From a bacterium (GTDB taxonomy: Bacteria > Pseudomonadota > Alphaproteobacteria > Acetobacterales > Acetobacteraceae), in assembly GCA_026224825.1 (NCBI GenBank), contig JAMFRO010000002.1, forward strand, positions 124,001-188,000: a stretch of 64,000 bases of DNA, given 5' to 3'. Under the pieces are notes generated by a model. It was given only the letters and a program-made list of their open reading frames with translations. It did not search any database and was not told where the DNA came from. How positions within the stretch are numbered: the stretch's first letter is position 1; each line of letters opens with the position of its first letter. Positions 35,785 to 43,315 of the stretch are shown here, piece after piece. A program made the translations under genes and the position numbers.

Positions 35785-36121
35785 GGCCTTAACCTCAGTT
35801 GATACTTTTATGATGTCCGTCGTTTAACCATGCGTCAAGTATCTTTAGTGTGCGGAATAATCGTCAAAAACCCTGTATTTTCAAATAGAAACGCAAAAAC
35901 CGAGAGAGAATTCCGCCTCTCATCATATTTGAGACGGCATCTCAGGCAAATCACTAAACCGTGATATTCAATATTGGATTTATGCTGTTGATTTTCAAAA
36001 ATAACATCCGCGATTGTGCCACTGCGAAGGCCCAAACTTCAGGCGGGTGCCATATCAATTCCGAGACAGGAATCTAAATTCTTCAACAAAAAAATTTTAC
36101 GAATTTTTAAAGTTTATTCAT
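35785..36121. other. AT-rich intergenic region
   Basis: 337 bases, visibly richer in A/T than anything around it. A small hairpin ATCAC-N6-GTGAT occurs near 35949-35964, and the end (about 36085-36120) is a run of A/T-rich repeats including AAAAAAATTTTACGAATTTT. A 66-codon minus-strand frame (35835-36035) exists but has no ribosome-binding site or recognised family. I see no convincing gene. Confidence 0.5.
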
Positions 36122-36370
36122 TCAGCACGCTTTTTGCAGCCCGTGTCCAAACGCCAGCAGCTCGGTCTGGGGCAACGCCATCGCATGCACCGCGGCCAGC
36201 TCGTTGAGCAGTTCCTGTTTCTGCCGCTCCAGCTCCAGCCTTTGCGCCGCCCGTACCGCCGCAGGCCATAACACAAGGCTGACCTGCATAATGAACAACA
36301 GTGCCGCAAAGCCCTTGCGGCCTTGCGCCCGCGCGCCCGCCCAGGGGCGCATAACTATATTGCCCTGCAT
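36122..36370 (-). CDS. Small single-span membrane protein, paralogue 2
   Basis: 82 residues with a strong GGAGGT seven bases before ATG 36370. The hydrophobic segment FAALLFIMQVSLVLWPAAVRAA (about 20-42) aligns with the SLV-x-WP motif of the protein at 35536-35784; a Glu/Gln/Leu-rich helix follows (RLELERQKQELLNELAAVHAM), likely coiled coil. No function can be assigned. Transcribed in the same direction as its paralogue, separated by an AT-rich gap. Confidence 0.72.
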   Translation of the reverse strand: MQGNIVMRPWAGARAQGRKGFAALLFIMQVSLVLWPAAVRAAQRLELERQKQELLNELAAVHAMALPQTELLAFGHGLQKAC

Positions 36371-36537
36371 ATCTCGTACCTCCGGCGGCGGGACCAGCCC
36401 ACCCGATAAGTTGAACTCAGCGGATATATTCTATCCTAGGTTCCACCTTAATTAGGCGTAAACGCCGCCACGGCAACTCACATTCGCGTTATAGCACTAC
36501 GTAGGCTGATTTGTTTTTTATTTCATATTTCAGCAAA

Positions 36538-36804
36538 CTATACAGTCTTGCCACTAATGTTTGAGACATTGGCCTCCAACGCCGCAACGCGTGCCTCCAG
36601 TGCCTCGGCCTGGGATTTCGCGCGACGCGCGAGTTCCGCCATGGCCTCGAACTCCTCGCGCTTGACGAGATCGAGCCGGCGCAGGGCCTCTTCCACCCGC
36701 GCCTTGGTCATGGAGGCCAGCTCTTCGCGCAAACCGGCGAGCACCGAGATGGCGCCCCCGGCCACACCGGCCAGGTCATCGAAAAATTTCGGGCGATCGG
36801 TCAT
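36538..36804 (-). CDS. ubiK: Ubiquinone biosynthesis accessory factor UbiK (BMFP family)
   Basis: 88 residues: MTDRPKFFDDLAGVAGGAISVLAGLREELASMTKARVEEALRRLDLVKREEFEAMAELARRA (cited in part), a two-part helical protein with the F-D-D-L-x-x-x-A-x-G-A start and the VKREEFEA..A..ARA.VEALEARVAALE coiled coil of the YqiC/UbiK family. UbiK is a lipid-associated factor of the ubiquinone metabolon. The ATG at 36804 is chosen over a longer in-frame extension to 37176 that runs antisense into hldD. Divergent from hldD, sharing a 46-base promoter region. Confidence 0.9.
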   Translation of the reverse strand: MTDRPKFFDDLAGVAGGAISVLAGLREELASMTKARVEEALRRLDLVKREEFEAMAELARRAKSQAEALEARVAALEANVSNISGKTV

Positions 36805-36850
36805 GGACTGGGCCTTCTCTGGAGTGATGCAACTCCATATAACCCGGCGC

Positions 36851-37822
36851 ATGATACTGGTCACGGGTGGCGCTGGGTTTATTGGCTCGAATCTGCATGC
36901 GGCGCTGGTAGCCGCCGGGCAGGATGTGGTGATTTGCGACTGGCTGGGCCAGGACGGGCCGAAATGGCGCAATTTCCTGCACCATCCACCCGCCGCCATC
37001 ATCCGCCCGGAGTCGCTGGATGAATATCTGGCCGAGGATATGCAGATCACCGCCATCGTGCATCTGGGCGCCATCTCCGAGACCACGGCGCGCGATGGCG
37101 ACCACGTCTGGCATACCAATGTGACACTGAGCCAGAAGCTCTGGCACTGGTGCGCGCAGCGGTCTGTGCGCTTCATCTACGCCTCGTCGGCCTCCACCTA
37201 TGGCGATGGCGCGGCCGGGTTCGATGACGACATGTCGCTGGAGGCTTTGCGTCGGCTGAAGCCGCTGAACCTGTACGGCTGGAGCAAACATGCGTTCGAC
37301 CTCTGGGCGGCACAGCAGGTGGTCGCGCCGCCGCATTGGGCCGGGGTAAAATTCTTCAACGTCTACGGGCCGAATGAATACCACAAGGGCAAAATGATCT
37401 CGGTGGTGAAGGTCAAGCATGACGAATTACAGGCGGGCGGGCCGGTGCGTCTGTTCAAATCCGACCGCGCGGATATTGCCGACGGCGCGCAGCAACGCGA
37501 TTTTATCCATGTGGACGATGTTGTCGCGGCACTGCAATTTCTGCTCGTCGCACCACAGCCGGGCGGCATCTATAATCTCGGCACCGGGGTTGCGCGCTCT
37601 TACGCGGATCTCGCGCACGCCGTATGCGCCGCCAATGGTGTGGCCGAGCGGATCGAGTATATCGACATGCCCGAGGCTTTGCGCGGACAATACCAATCCT
37701 TCACCCAGGCGCGCATGGAACGGCTGCGCGAGATTGGCTTCGCGCATCAGTTCCTCACGCTGGAACAGGGTGTCGAGTCCTATGTGAAAAACCATCTGCT
37801 GCAGGCGGACCAATACCGATGA
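36851..37822 (+). CDS. hldD: ADP-L-glycero-D-manno-heptose 6-epimerase
   Basis: Final step in making ADP-L-glycero-beta-D-manno-heptose for the LPS inner core. 323 residues beginning MILVTGGAGFIGSNLHAAL, an NADP Rossmann fold; YASSASTYGDG, the YGWSKHAFD catalytic Tyr/Lys pair, FFNVYGPNEYHKGKMISV and RDFIHVDDVV are hallmarks of HldD. ATG 36827 with GGAG close by is an alternative start eight codons earlier. It overlaps lgt by ATGA and heads a run of five overlapping envelope-related genes. Confidence 0.94.
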   Translation: MILVTGGAGFIGSNLHAALVAAGQDVVICDWLGQDGPKWRNFLHHPPAAIIRPESLDEYLAEDMQITAIVHLGAISETTARDGDHVWHTNVTLSQKLWHWCAQRSVRFIYASSASTYGDGAAGFDDDMSLEALRRLKPLNLYGWSKHAFDLWAAQQVVAPPHWAGVKFFNVYGPNEYHKGKMISVVKVKHDELQAGGPVRLFKSDRADIADGAQQRDFIHVDDVVAALQFLLVAPQPGGIYNLGTGVARSYADLAHAVCAANGVAERIEYIDMPEALRGQYQSFTQARMERLREIGFAHQFLTLEQGVESYVKNHLLQADQYR

Positions 37823-38628
37823 GCCCGATCATTCTGCCTGAATTCCCGCGTGGCTTTCACATCGGGCCGCTGTTCATCCATTACTACGCTCTGGCCTATA
37901 TGCTGGGGTTGCTGGCCGGCTGGCGGCTGGTGCGGCGCCTGGCACTACGCGTGCCGGTGGCGGCCAGCCTGGAACAGGTGGACGACTTCCTCACCTGGGC
38001 CGTGCTGGGCGTGATCCTGGGCGGGCGCACGGGCTATGTGCTGTTCTACCAGCCAGGCTATTTTATCTCCCACCCGCTGCAAATTCCCGCGGTGTGGGAT
38101 GGCGGCATGAGTTTTCATGGCGGGTTTCTCGGCGTCCTCATCGCCATTTTCTGGTTCAGTCTCAAGCATGGCCTGCATCCTTTGCGTTTTGCCGACCGTA
38201 TTGCCGTAGCCGTGCCCATCGGGCTGTTCCTCGGGCGCTGCGCCAATTTCATCAATGGCGAATTATGGGGCCGCCCTGCCCCCGCCTGGTTTCCCTGGGC
38301 CATGGTGTATCCGGGCGACCAGTACCAGTTGCCGCGCTTTCCCTCCGAGCTGATTGAGGCCGCACTCGAGGGCATCCTGCTGTTCTGCGTGCTGCTGTTT
38401 GCCGTCCGGTTCGACGCCGTGCGCGCAAGAACCGGCCTGCTGTCAGGGATTTTCCTCATCGGCTACGCGTTGGCCCGCATTACATCCGAGTTCTTCCGCG
38501 AGCCGGATTCCTTCCTCGGGTTTTTGCCCTTCGGCACCACCATGGGGCAAATTCTCTCGCTCCCCATGCTGGCGGCGGGGCTGGGGCTGGCGGCTTTCGC
38601 ACTCCGCCGCGCACCCCGTGCCGCCTGA
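37819..38628 (+). CDS. lgt: Prolipoprotein diacylglyceryl transferase
   Basis: First enzyme of lipoprotein maturation: moves diacylglycerol from phosphatidylglycerol to the lipobox cysteine. 269 residues, about seven spans; IHYYALAYMLGLLAGW, GGRTGYVLFY, GGMSFHGGFLG and the signature GLFLGRCANFINGELWGR with the catalytic Arg are present. ATGA overlap with hldD. Its partner lnt lies in this same window at 59398, and a lipobox protein three genes downstream is a possible substrate. Confidence 0.95.
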   Translation: MSPIILPEFPRGFHIGPLFIHYYALAYMLGLLAGWRLVRRLALRVPVAASLEQVDDFLTWAVLGVILGGRTGYVLFYQPGYFISHPLQIPAVWDGGMSFHGGFLGVLIAIFWFSLKHGLHPLRFADRIAVAVPIGLFLGRCANFINGELWGRPAPAWFPWAMVYPGDQYQLPRFPSELIEAALEGILLFCVLLFAVRFDAVRARTGLLSGIFLIGYALARITSEFFREPDSFLGFLPFGTTMGQILSLPMLAAGLGLAAFALRRAPRAA

Positions 38629-39538
38629 GCGGTTCGACATGTTCATGGCCCGCGCCAATGCCGCCTATTACGCGCAGGCTGAATTCGGTGCGGATTTCGT
38701 GACCGCGCCGGAACTGACCCAGGTGTTCGGCGAGTTGCTCGGCGCCTGGGCCAAAGTGGTGTGGCAGATGATGGGCTCCCCTGCGGACATCATGCTTGTG
38801 GAAGCCGGCGGCGGGCGCGGGGTGATGATGGCGGATGCGCTACGCGCCTGGGCCGCACCTTCGGTGCATTTCATCGAATCTTCGCACCGGCTGCGAGCAG
38901 AACAAGCGGCGCGCGTACCGCATGCGCAGTGGCATGATGCATTGGAAAATCTGCCGGAGGGGCCAGTGATTTTGCTGGCCAATGAGTTTCTGGACGTTTT
39001 GCCTGTCCGTCAATTCATCCGCCGGGAAGCCGGATGGATGGAGCGTTATGTGCAGGATGGCGCCTATGTGGAATTGCCCGTTGCGTACGACCTGCCCGAT
39101 GACCCGGTGGGTGCCGTGCGTGAGGTGAATGAAGCGGCGCTGGATTTTGTCCGCGCTTTGGCGGCACGCGGCGGCATCGGGCTGTTCATCGATTACGGGC
39201 CGATGGCGTCTGCGCCCGGCGAGAGTGTACAGGCCATCCGCGCCGGCAAATACGCGGACCCGTTGGAGGCCCCCGGCCATGCGGATTTAACCGCGCATGT
39301 GGATTTCGCCGCCATCACCCGCGCCGCCCACGCCCAGGGCCCGGTAAAACAGAATGCGTTTCTCACCGCCCTCGGCTTGTACCAGCGCAGCGATATTCTG
39401 GCGCAGCGCCACCCGCACCGCGCCGATGATTTGAAACTGGCTGTGCAGCGCCTGACCGCCCCCGAAGCCATGGGCAGCCTGTTCAAAGTCCTCGCGGTCT
39501 GTCCTGAAACTTTACCAACTTTACCGGGGTTCGCATGA
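38618..39538 (+). CDS. MidA/NDUFAF7-type SAM-dependent methyltransferase
   Basis: 306 residues from GTG at 38618 (PPERFDMFMARANAAYY). The motifs FVTAPELTQVFGELLG, VEAGGGRGVMMADAL, ANEFLDVLPVRQF and IDYGP match the family whose eukaryotic member (NDUFAF7/MidA) dimethylates an arginine of complex I. The N-terminus is short: the usual first helix is nearly absent, and the GTG start gives the best family fit while overlapping lgt by 11 bases. The ATG at 38639 would be shorter still. Confidence 0.88.
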   Translation: MPPERFDMFMARANAAYYAQAEFGADFVTAPELTQVFGELLGAWAKVVWQMMGSPADIMLVEAGGGRGVMMADALRAWAAPSVHFIESSHRLRAEQAARVPHAQWHDALENLPEGPVILLANEFLDVLPVRQFIRREAGWMERYVQDGAYVELPVAYDLPDDPVGAVREVNEAALDFVRALAARGGIGLFIDYGPMASAPGESVQAIRAGKYADPLEAPGHADLTAHVDFAAITRAAHAQGPVKQNAFLTALGLYQRSDILAQRHPHRADDLKLAVQRLTAPEAMGSLFKVLAVCPETLPTLPGFA

Positions 39539-40269
39539 GCATTTACGCCAGCCCGCTTCTCGCAACACCGCACCGCTTCTTCACCCGCAACGGCGGCGTC
39601 TCCACCGGCGCCTATGCCAGTCTGAACTGCAGTTTTACCGCCGACGACCCCGCCAATGTGCGCGAGAACCGCGCCCGCGTGGCGCAGGCCATCGGCGTGG
39701 AGCGGCACAAATTACTCGGCTGCAAGCAGGTGCATGGCATTGGCGTTGCCGTTGTGCAGGAGCCCTGGGCCGAGGGCGAAGGCCCGGCTGCCGATGCGCT
39801 GGTGAGCAATGTGCCAGGGCTGGGATTAGGCGTGATCACCGCCGATTGCGCGCCCGTGCTGTTCTATGGAAATGGCGTGGCCGGTGCCGCCCATGCCGGC
39901 TGGCGTGGTGCCGTTGCCGGCGTGCTGGAAGCCACCATCACTGCCATGCGGGATTTAGGTGCGGCGCAGATCCACGCCGTCATCGGCCCCTGCATCCAGC
40001 AGGCGAGTTACGAGATAGGGGCCGACATGCGCGATGCGGTGCTGGCCGCCGGCCGCAATGCGCAGCGCTTCTTCATCGCAGGCCGGCCCGGCCATTGGTG
40101 GTTCGACCTGCCCGGCTATTGCCTGGCACGGCTGGAAGCGGCCGGCGCAAAGGCTGAATCGCTGGGTTTGGATACTTGCGTGCTGGAGCAGGCATTTTTC
40201 TCGCACCGGCGCCGTACGTTAAGGGGAGAGACGGCTTTGGGGCATCAGATCTCGGTGATACGCACATGA
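39535..40269 (+). CDS. pgeF: Peptidoglycan editing factor PgeF (multicopper polyphenol oxidase/laccase-domain, YfiH family)
   Basis: 244 residues. Putative metal site His67 (CKQVHG), Cys105 (ITADCAPVLF) and His120 (GAAHAGWRGAVAGV) are all conserved, as is the ending HRRRTLRGETALGHQISVI. E. coli YfiH removes wrongly inserted residues such as L-Ser from UDP-MurNAc; other members act as purine nucleoside hydrolase/phosphorylases. ATGA overlap with midA before it and the lipoprotein gene after it. Confidence 0.92.
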   Translation: MSIYASPLLATPHRFFTRNGGVSTGAYASLNCSFTADDPANVRENRARVAQAIGVERHKLLGCKQVHGIGVAVVQEPWAEGEGPAADALVSNVPGLGLGVITADCAPVLFYGNGVAGAAHAGWRGAVAGVLEATITAMRDLGAAQIHAVIGPCIQQASYEIGADMRDAVLAAGRNAQRFFIAGRPGHWWFDLPGYCLARLEAAGAKAESLGLDTCVLEQAFFSHRRRTLRGETALGHQISVIRT

Positions 40270-41141
40270 AACATTTCCTCCTCCTCCTCCTGCCTCTGGC
40301 CCTCGCCTCCTGCGGCACACTGCCACAGCCTTTCTACGGCAACCCCGGCAGCCCGGAGGCCGCAAAACTATCCGAGCCCCCCGCCCCAGTGCTGATGGTA
40401 CCCACACCCAAAACCGCATTGCTGGATGATAAATCCGCTGGGCTCTACGCGCATGACCTGGCCGCCGCCCTCGCCGCTGCCGATGTGCCGAGTGTGGCCG
40501 GAGTAGCCGTGAAGGGTGAGTGGCAGGTCGGTATCTCCGCCGCCGTGAATGGCAATAACGTAGAGCCCGCCTACGCCGTTATAGGCCCGGACGGCAAAAC
40601 CTACGGCCACCAGGCCGGCGCGCTTGTGCCGGCGGCAGGCTGGTCCAACGGCGATGCCGCGACACTCACCACCGCCGCCACAACCGATGCCACGACGCTG
40701 GCAAAACTGATGACCAGTATCAACGCCCAGGTACAGCAGAGCAATCCGGACTCGCTGGAAAACCGCGTGCCGCGGATATTCATCGGCACGGTGACCGGCG
40801 CACCGGGCGATGGCGACGTCTCCCTCCCCCTCAACCTGGCACGCGACCTGCCAGGGCCCGATCTGGCGCTGGCGAAAGCCGCGGACCAGGCGGATTTCAT
40901 CGTCACCGGCACGATAACCACCAAGCCGGCGCCGCAAGCCCAGCTACAGGTGGAGCTGGACTGGGTGGTACGAGACCGCAACAACCGCGTCGCCGGCCAG
41001 GTGTCGCAGATCCACGACCTCAACCCCGGCGACATCACCCCCTATTGGGGCGATGTCGCGGCGGCGGCGGCCAGTGAGGCAGCGCAGGGCATCAGCACCG
41101 TGGTGCAGAATGAGATTTTGAAGAAGCCCAAGGGACGATAA
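40266..41141 (+). CDS. Predicted lipoprotein, function unknown
   Basis: 291 residues. The N-terminus MKHFLLLLLPLALASCGTL is a lipoprotein signal with lipobox LASC (Cys16). The mature part has regular beta-type segments and a C-terminal region VELDWVVRDRNNRVAGQVSQIHDLNPGDITPYWGDVAAAAASEAAQGI that appears in other alphaproteobacterial lipoproteins of unknown role. It starts inside the pgeF stop (ATGA). Likely outer-membrane anchored in the periplasm; a client of Lgt three genes upstream. Confidence 0.8.
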   Translation: MKHFLLLLLPLALASCGTLPQPFYGNPGSPEAAKLSEPPAPVLMVPTPKTALLDDKSAGLYAHDLAAALAAADVPSVAGVAVKGEWQVGISAAVNGNNVEPAYAVIGPDGKTYGHQAGALVPAAGWSNGDAATLTTAATTDATTLAKLMTSINAQVQQSNPDSLENRVPRIFIGTVTGAPGDGDVSLPLNLARDLPGPDLALAKAADQADFIVTGTITTKPAPQAQLQVELDWVVRDRNNRVAGQVSQIHDLNPGDITPYWGDVAAAAASEAAQGISTVVQNEILKKPKGR

Positions 41142-41164
41142 AACTGGTATCTTTCCTGGTTTTT

Positions 41165-41181
41165 TGATATCAATGATATCA
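41165..41181. promoter_or_regulatory. Double-palindrome operator of the toxin-antitoxin pair
   Basis: TGATATCA occurs twice, at 41165-41172 and 41174-41181, each self-palindromic and separated by one A, 23 bases before the antitoxin ATG. FitA of Neisseria binds half sites of the form TGATAGCA/TGCTATCA, closely similar, so autorepression by the RHH antitoxin is likely. Confidence 0.65.
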
Positions 41182-41203
41182 CCTTGTCCCAGGAGCTATC
41201 ACA

Positions 41204-41452
41204 ATGCCGGCTTTGAACGTGCGCAACCTCTCGGCGGAGACGCACCTCGCTTTGCGCCTGCGCGCCACCCAGCACGGCCGCAGCACTGAGGCCGAAGTGC
41301 GGGCCATCCTGGATGACGCCGTACGGCCGAAAACACCGGTGCGGCTGGGCACGCTGCTGGCGCAGATAGGCCAGGATTTCGGCGGGGTGGAGCTGGTGGT
41401 TACGCGTGACCCCGCGCCAGTGGAGCCCGCCAATTTCGCCAATTTCGAGTGA
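41204..41452 (+). CDS. fitA: FitA-like ribbon-helix-helix antitoxin
   Basis: 82 residues. MPALNVRNLSAETHLALRLRATQHGRSTEAEVRAILDDAV is the RHH DNA-binding part typical of FitA/plasmid-stability antitoxins; the C-terminal tail should wrap the toxin and insert near its active site. AGGAGC lies upstream of the ATG. It overlaps the toxin gene by four bases (GTGA), the usual order for this type II module. Confidence 0.9.
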   Translation: MPALNVRNLSAETHLALRLRATQHGRSTEAEVRAILDDAVRPKTPVRLGTLLAQIGQDFGGVELVVTRDPAPVEPANFANFE

Positions 41453-41865
41453 TCATCCTCGACACCAATGTCATTTCCGAGCCGTTGCGGGCAAAAGCCC
41501 ATACTGGTGTCATCGCATGGCTCGACGCCCAGGATTTCGAGACGCTATACATCACCAGCGTGACCCTGGCCGAGCTGTTAACCGGGTTGGAAATGCTGCC
41601 TCTGGGGCAGCGGCGCTCAGCCTTGGAAGCACGGCTCACCGCGGCATTGACCCTGTTTCCGCCAGAGCGCGTTTTGGCATTCGACGCGGCTGCCGCACGG
41701 TTTTTTGCACTGCTGATGGCGCGGGCGAAAGCAGCGGGTCACACGATCGGCTTTGCCGACGGGCAGATCGCGGCGATTGCGGGCGTAAACGGTTTTGCGG
41801 TGGCAACGCGCGATGTTGTCCCGTTTGAGGCAGCAGGGGTGGCGGTGGTTAATCCGTGGACTTAG
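41449..41865 (+). CDS. fitB: FitB/VapC-type PIN-domain ribonuclease toxin
   Basis: 138 residues, GTG start. The four acidic PIN residues are in place: Asp5 (IILDTNV), Glu42 (LAELLTG), Asp104 (GFADGQIAAIA) and Asp122 (VATRDVVPF). VapC/FitB toxins are Mg-dependent endoribonucleases that cleave tRNA or rRNA when released from antitoxin. All catalytic positions are intact, so the module is predicted active. It ends one base before the convergent orphan gene at 41867. Confidence 0.9.
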   Translation: MIILDTNVISEPLRAKAHTGVIAWLDAQDFETLYITSVTLAELLTGLEMLPLGQRRSALEARLTAALTLFPPERVLAFDAAAARFFALLMARAKAAGHTIGFADGQIAAIAGVNGFAVATRDVVPFEAAGVAVVNPWT

Positions 41866-41866
41866 T

Positions 41867-42550
41867 TTATTTTTTCCTGTCCAGATGAAACTTCTGAATC
41901 ACCTCGTAAGCCGTTCTCTTTCGCTTAAATTTACATAAATGCCTGTAAATATCCGCAATATGTTCGGCTTTCTCAAACGAAAAGCCTTCTTTGATAAGAA
42001 GATACCTCATATCGATTTCAGATGAATTTGTGCGGTCATTGCGCACAAATTCATAAAATCTTCCCCAGTCTAAGGGATGTAGCATCGTCTTATTCGCACA
42101 CTTCGTAAAATGCTCGAAATACTTTAAGCTCAGCGGGGGCAAATTTGGTTCAAGTTTTTCCTTTGTTTCTATCGATAGACGATATCTAGTTTTTTCGTTC
42201 TTGTTATACTTGGCCAGAAGTGGATTGGTAAGCAGTTTAGCTGACGAAACATATATATCATACGTAGGAAAATCATCAGGATACCAGTCATCAGCCCGCA
42301 TTTCTACTGCCACTCTATTTAAAGCAACATCAAAACAAATAAATTGAGCCCCCAAACTTTTATGAGCGGACACTCCTAAATAACGAAGATTAACCGCGTG
42401 GGCTCTATCAAGGGTAACCCGTTCCATTAAAAAATTTCTGGAATGTCGGGCAATTTCTCCAATTTTCTCGAGAAAATCGAGAGGGTTTTTGGAATTGATA
42501 TGGATAGCAGGCAACGGATCACGCACGGTTCTCAGTCCTTCTATGGTCAA
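41867..42550 (-). CDS. AT-rich orphan gene, function unknown
   Basis: 227 residues with no family I recognise. Codon use is strikingly AT-rich (many AAA, ATA, TTT codons) beside GC-rich neighbours, pointing to recent acquisition. The protein is soluble, charged and probably alpha/beta (ADDWYPDDFPTYDIYVSSAKLL, RYRLSIETKEKLEPNLPPLSLKYFEHF), ending in a Lys/Arg-rich helix (HLCKFKRKRTAYEVIQKFHLDRKK). It lies convergent with the toxin gene at its 3' end. Could be defence-related or a phage remnant, but nothing visible proves it. Confidence 0.65.
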   Translation of the reverse strand: MTIEGLRTVRDPLPAIHINSKNPLDFLEKIGEIARHSRNFLMERVTLDRAHAVNLRYLGVSAHKSLGAQFICFDVALNRVAVEMRADDWYPDDFPTYDIYVSSAKLLTNPLLAKYNKNEKTRYRLSIETKEKLEPNLPPLSLKYFEHFTKCANKTMLHPLDWGRFYEFVRNDRTNSSEIDMRYLLIKEGFSFEKAEHIADIYRHLCKFKRKRTAYEVIQKFHLDRKK

Positions 42551-42585
42551 GAATTAAAGCCCAACCCAAAGTATGTTTAAAACAC

Positions 42586-43257
42586 TCACTCCCGCCCCAG
42601 CACCGTCGCATTGATAAACTCCGCCACCCGCCCCGCTTTGAACGCGGCCCGCAGCGCCGCCTCGTCATAATCCTCGCGCACCCATTCCAAAAACGGTTTT
42701 TTGCCCTCGCCCGTGCGCCGGTACAGCTCAAAAAACGCGTCCAGAATCCCGGTCTTGCTCTGCTTGATATGCCCAAACCGCAGCGACAGTTGTTTGAGCG
42801 CCTCCGCCACCGTGCCACCCTCGATCAGCACGAACAGCCCCGCCACCAACCCCGCCCTATCCGCACCGGATTTGCAGTGGATCAACGCCGGCGGCCGCAT
42901 ATGCGCCAAAATATCCGCCAGGCGCAGAATCCGCTCCTTATGCGGGGCGCCGCGCGATTCAAACGCCATATCGTAAAAATCGAGCCCCAACTGCCGCGCC
43001 GTATCACGCGAGAGCGCATCCGAGCCGTTTTTCGCCTGGCCGCGCAGATTGATCAGGCTCTGCAGCCCCAATTTGCGCGTAAACGCCCGCAAGTTCCCCG
43101 GCGTGGGATGGTTCGAGCGGTACAGCCGCCCTGCCCTTACAGCCGCGAAATTGGTCCAGAAAATCCGCAGCACCGCATGGTCGATGAACAGCGCATCGAT
43201 CCAGGCATTACGGCGGCCCCGCCTGGTCGAGAGGTCGCCCTTGTAGATTGTGTCCAT
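42586..43257 (-). CDS. Tyrosine/dual-specificity-type phosphatase
   Basis: 223 residues. The active-site loop IHCKSGADRAGL is a complete HCX5R signature (Cys128, Arg134), and LYRSNHPTPGNLRAFTRKLGLQSLINLRG is the usual N-terminal part of bacterial dual-specificity phosphatases. Substrate may be phosphotyrosine, or inositol/lipid phosphates as for related proteins. The start ATG 43257 is divergent from the ABC exporter gene. Confidence 0.88.
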   Translation of the reverse strand: MDTIYKGDLSTRRGRRNAWIDALFIDHAVLRIFWTNFAAVRAGRLYRSNHPTPGNLRAFTRKLGLQSLINLRGQAKNGSDALSRDTARQLGLDFYDMAFESRGAPHKERILRLADILAHMRPPALIHCKSGADRAGLVAGLFVLIEGGTVAEALKQLSLRFGHIKQSKTGILDAFFELYRRTGEGKKPFLEWVREDYDEAALRAAFKAGRVAEFINATVLGRE

Positions 43258-43315
43258 GGGGCCGCGCTATAGCGCGTTTTTGTGCGGGGCAAAAATGTGC
43301 TTGAAGAGCGCCGCC

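Noticed and set aside
35835-36035. A 66-codon minus-strand frame in the AT-rich gap
   Set aside because: No clear Shine-Dalgarno, no recognised family, and stop-poor frames of this size arise by chance.
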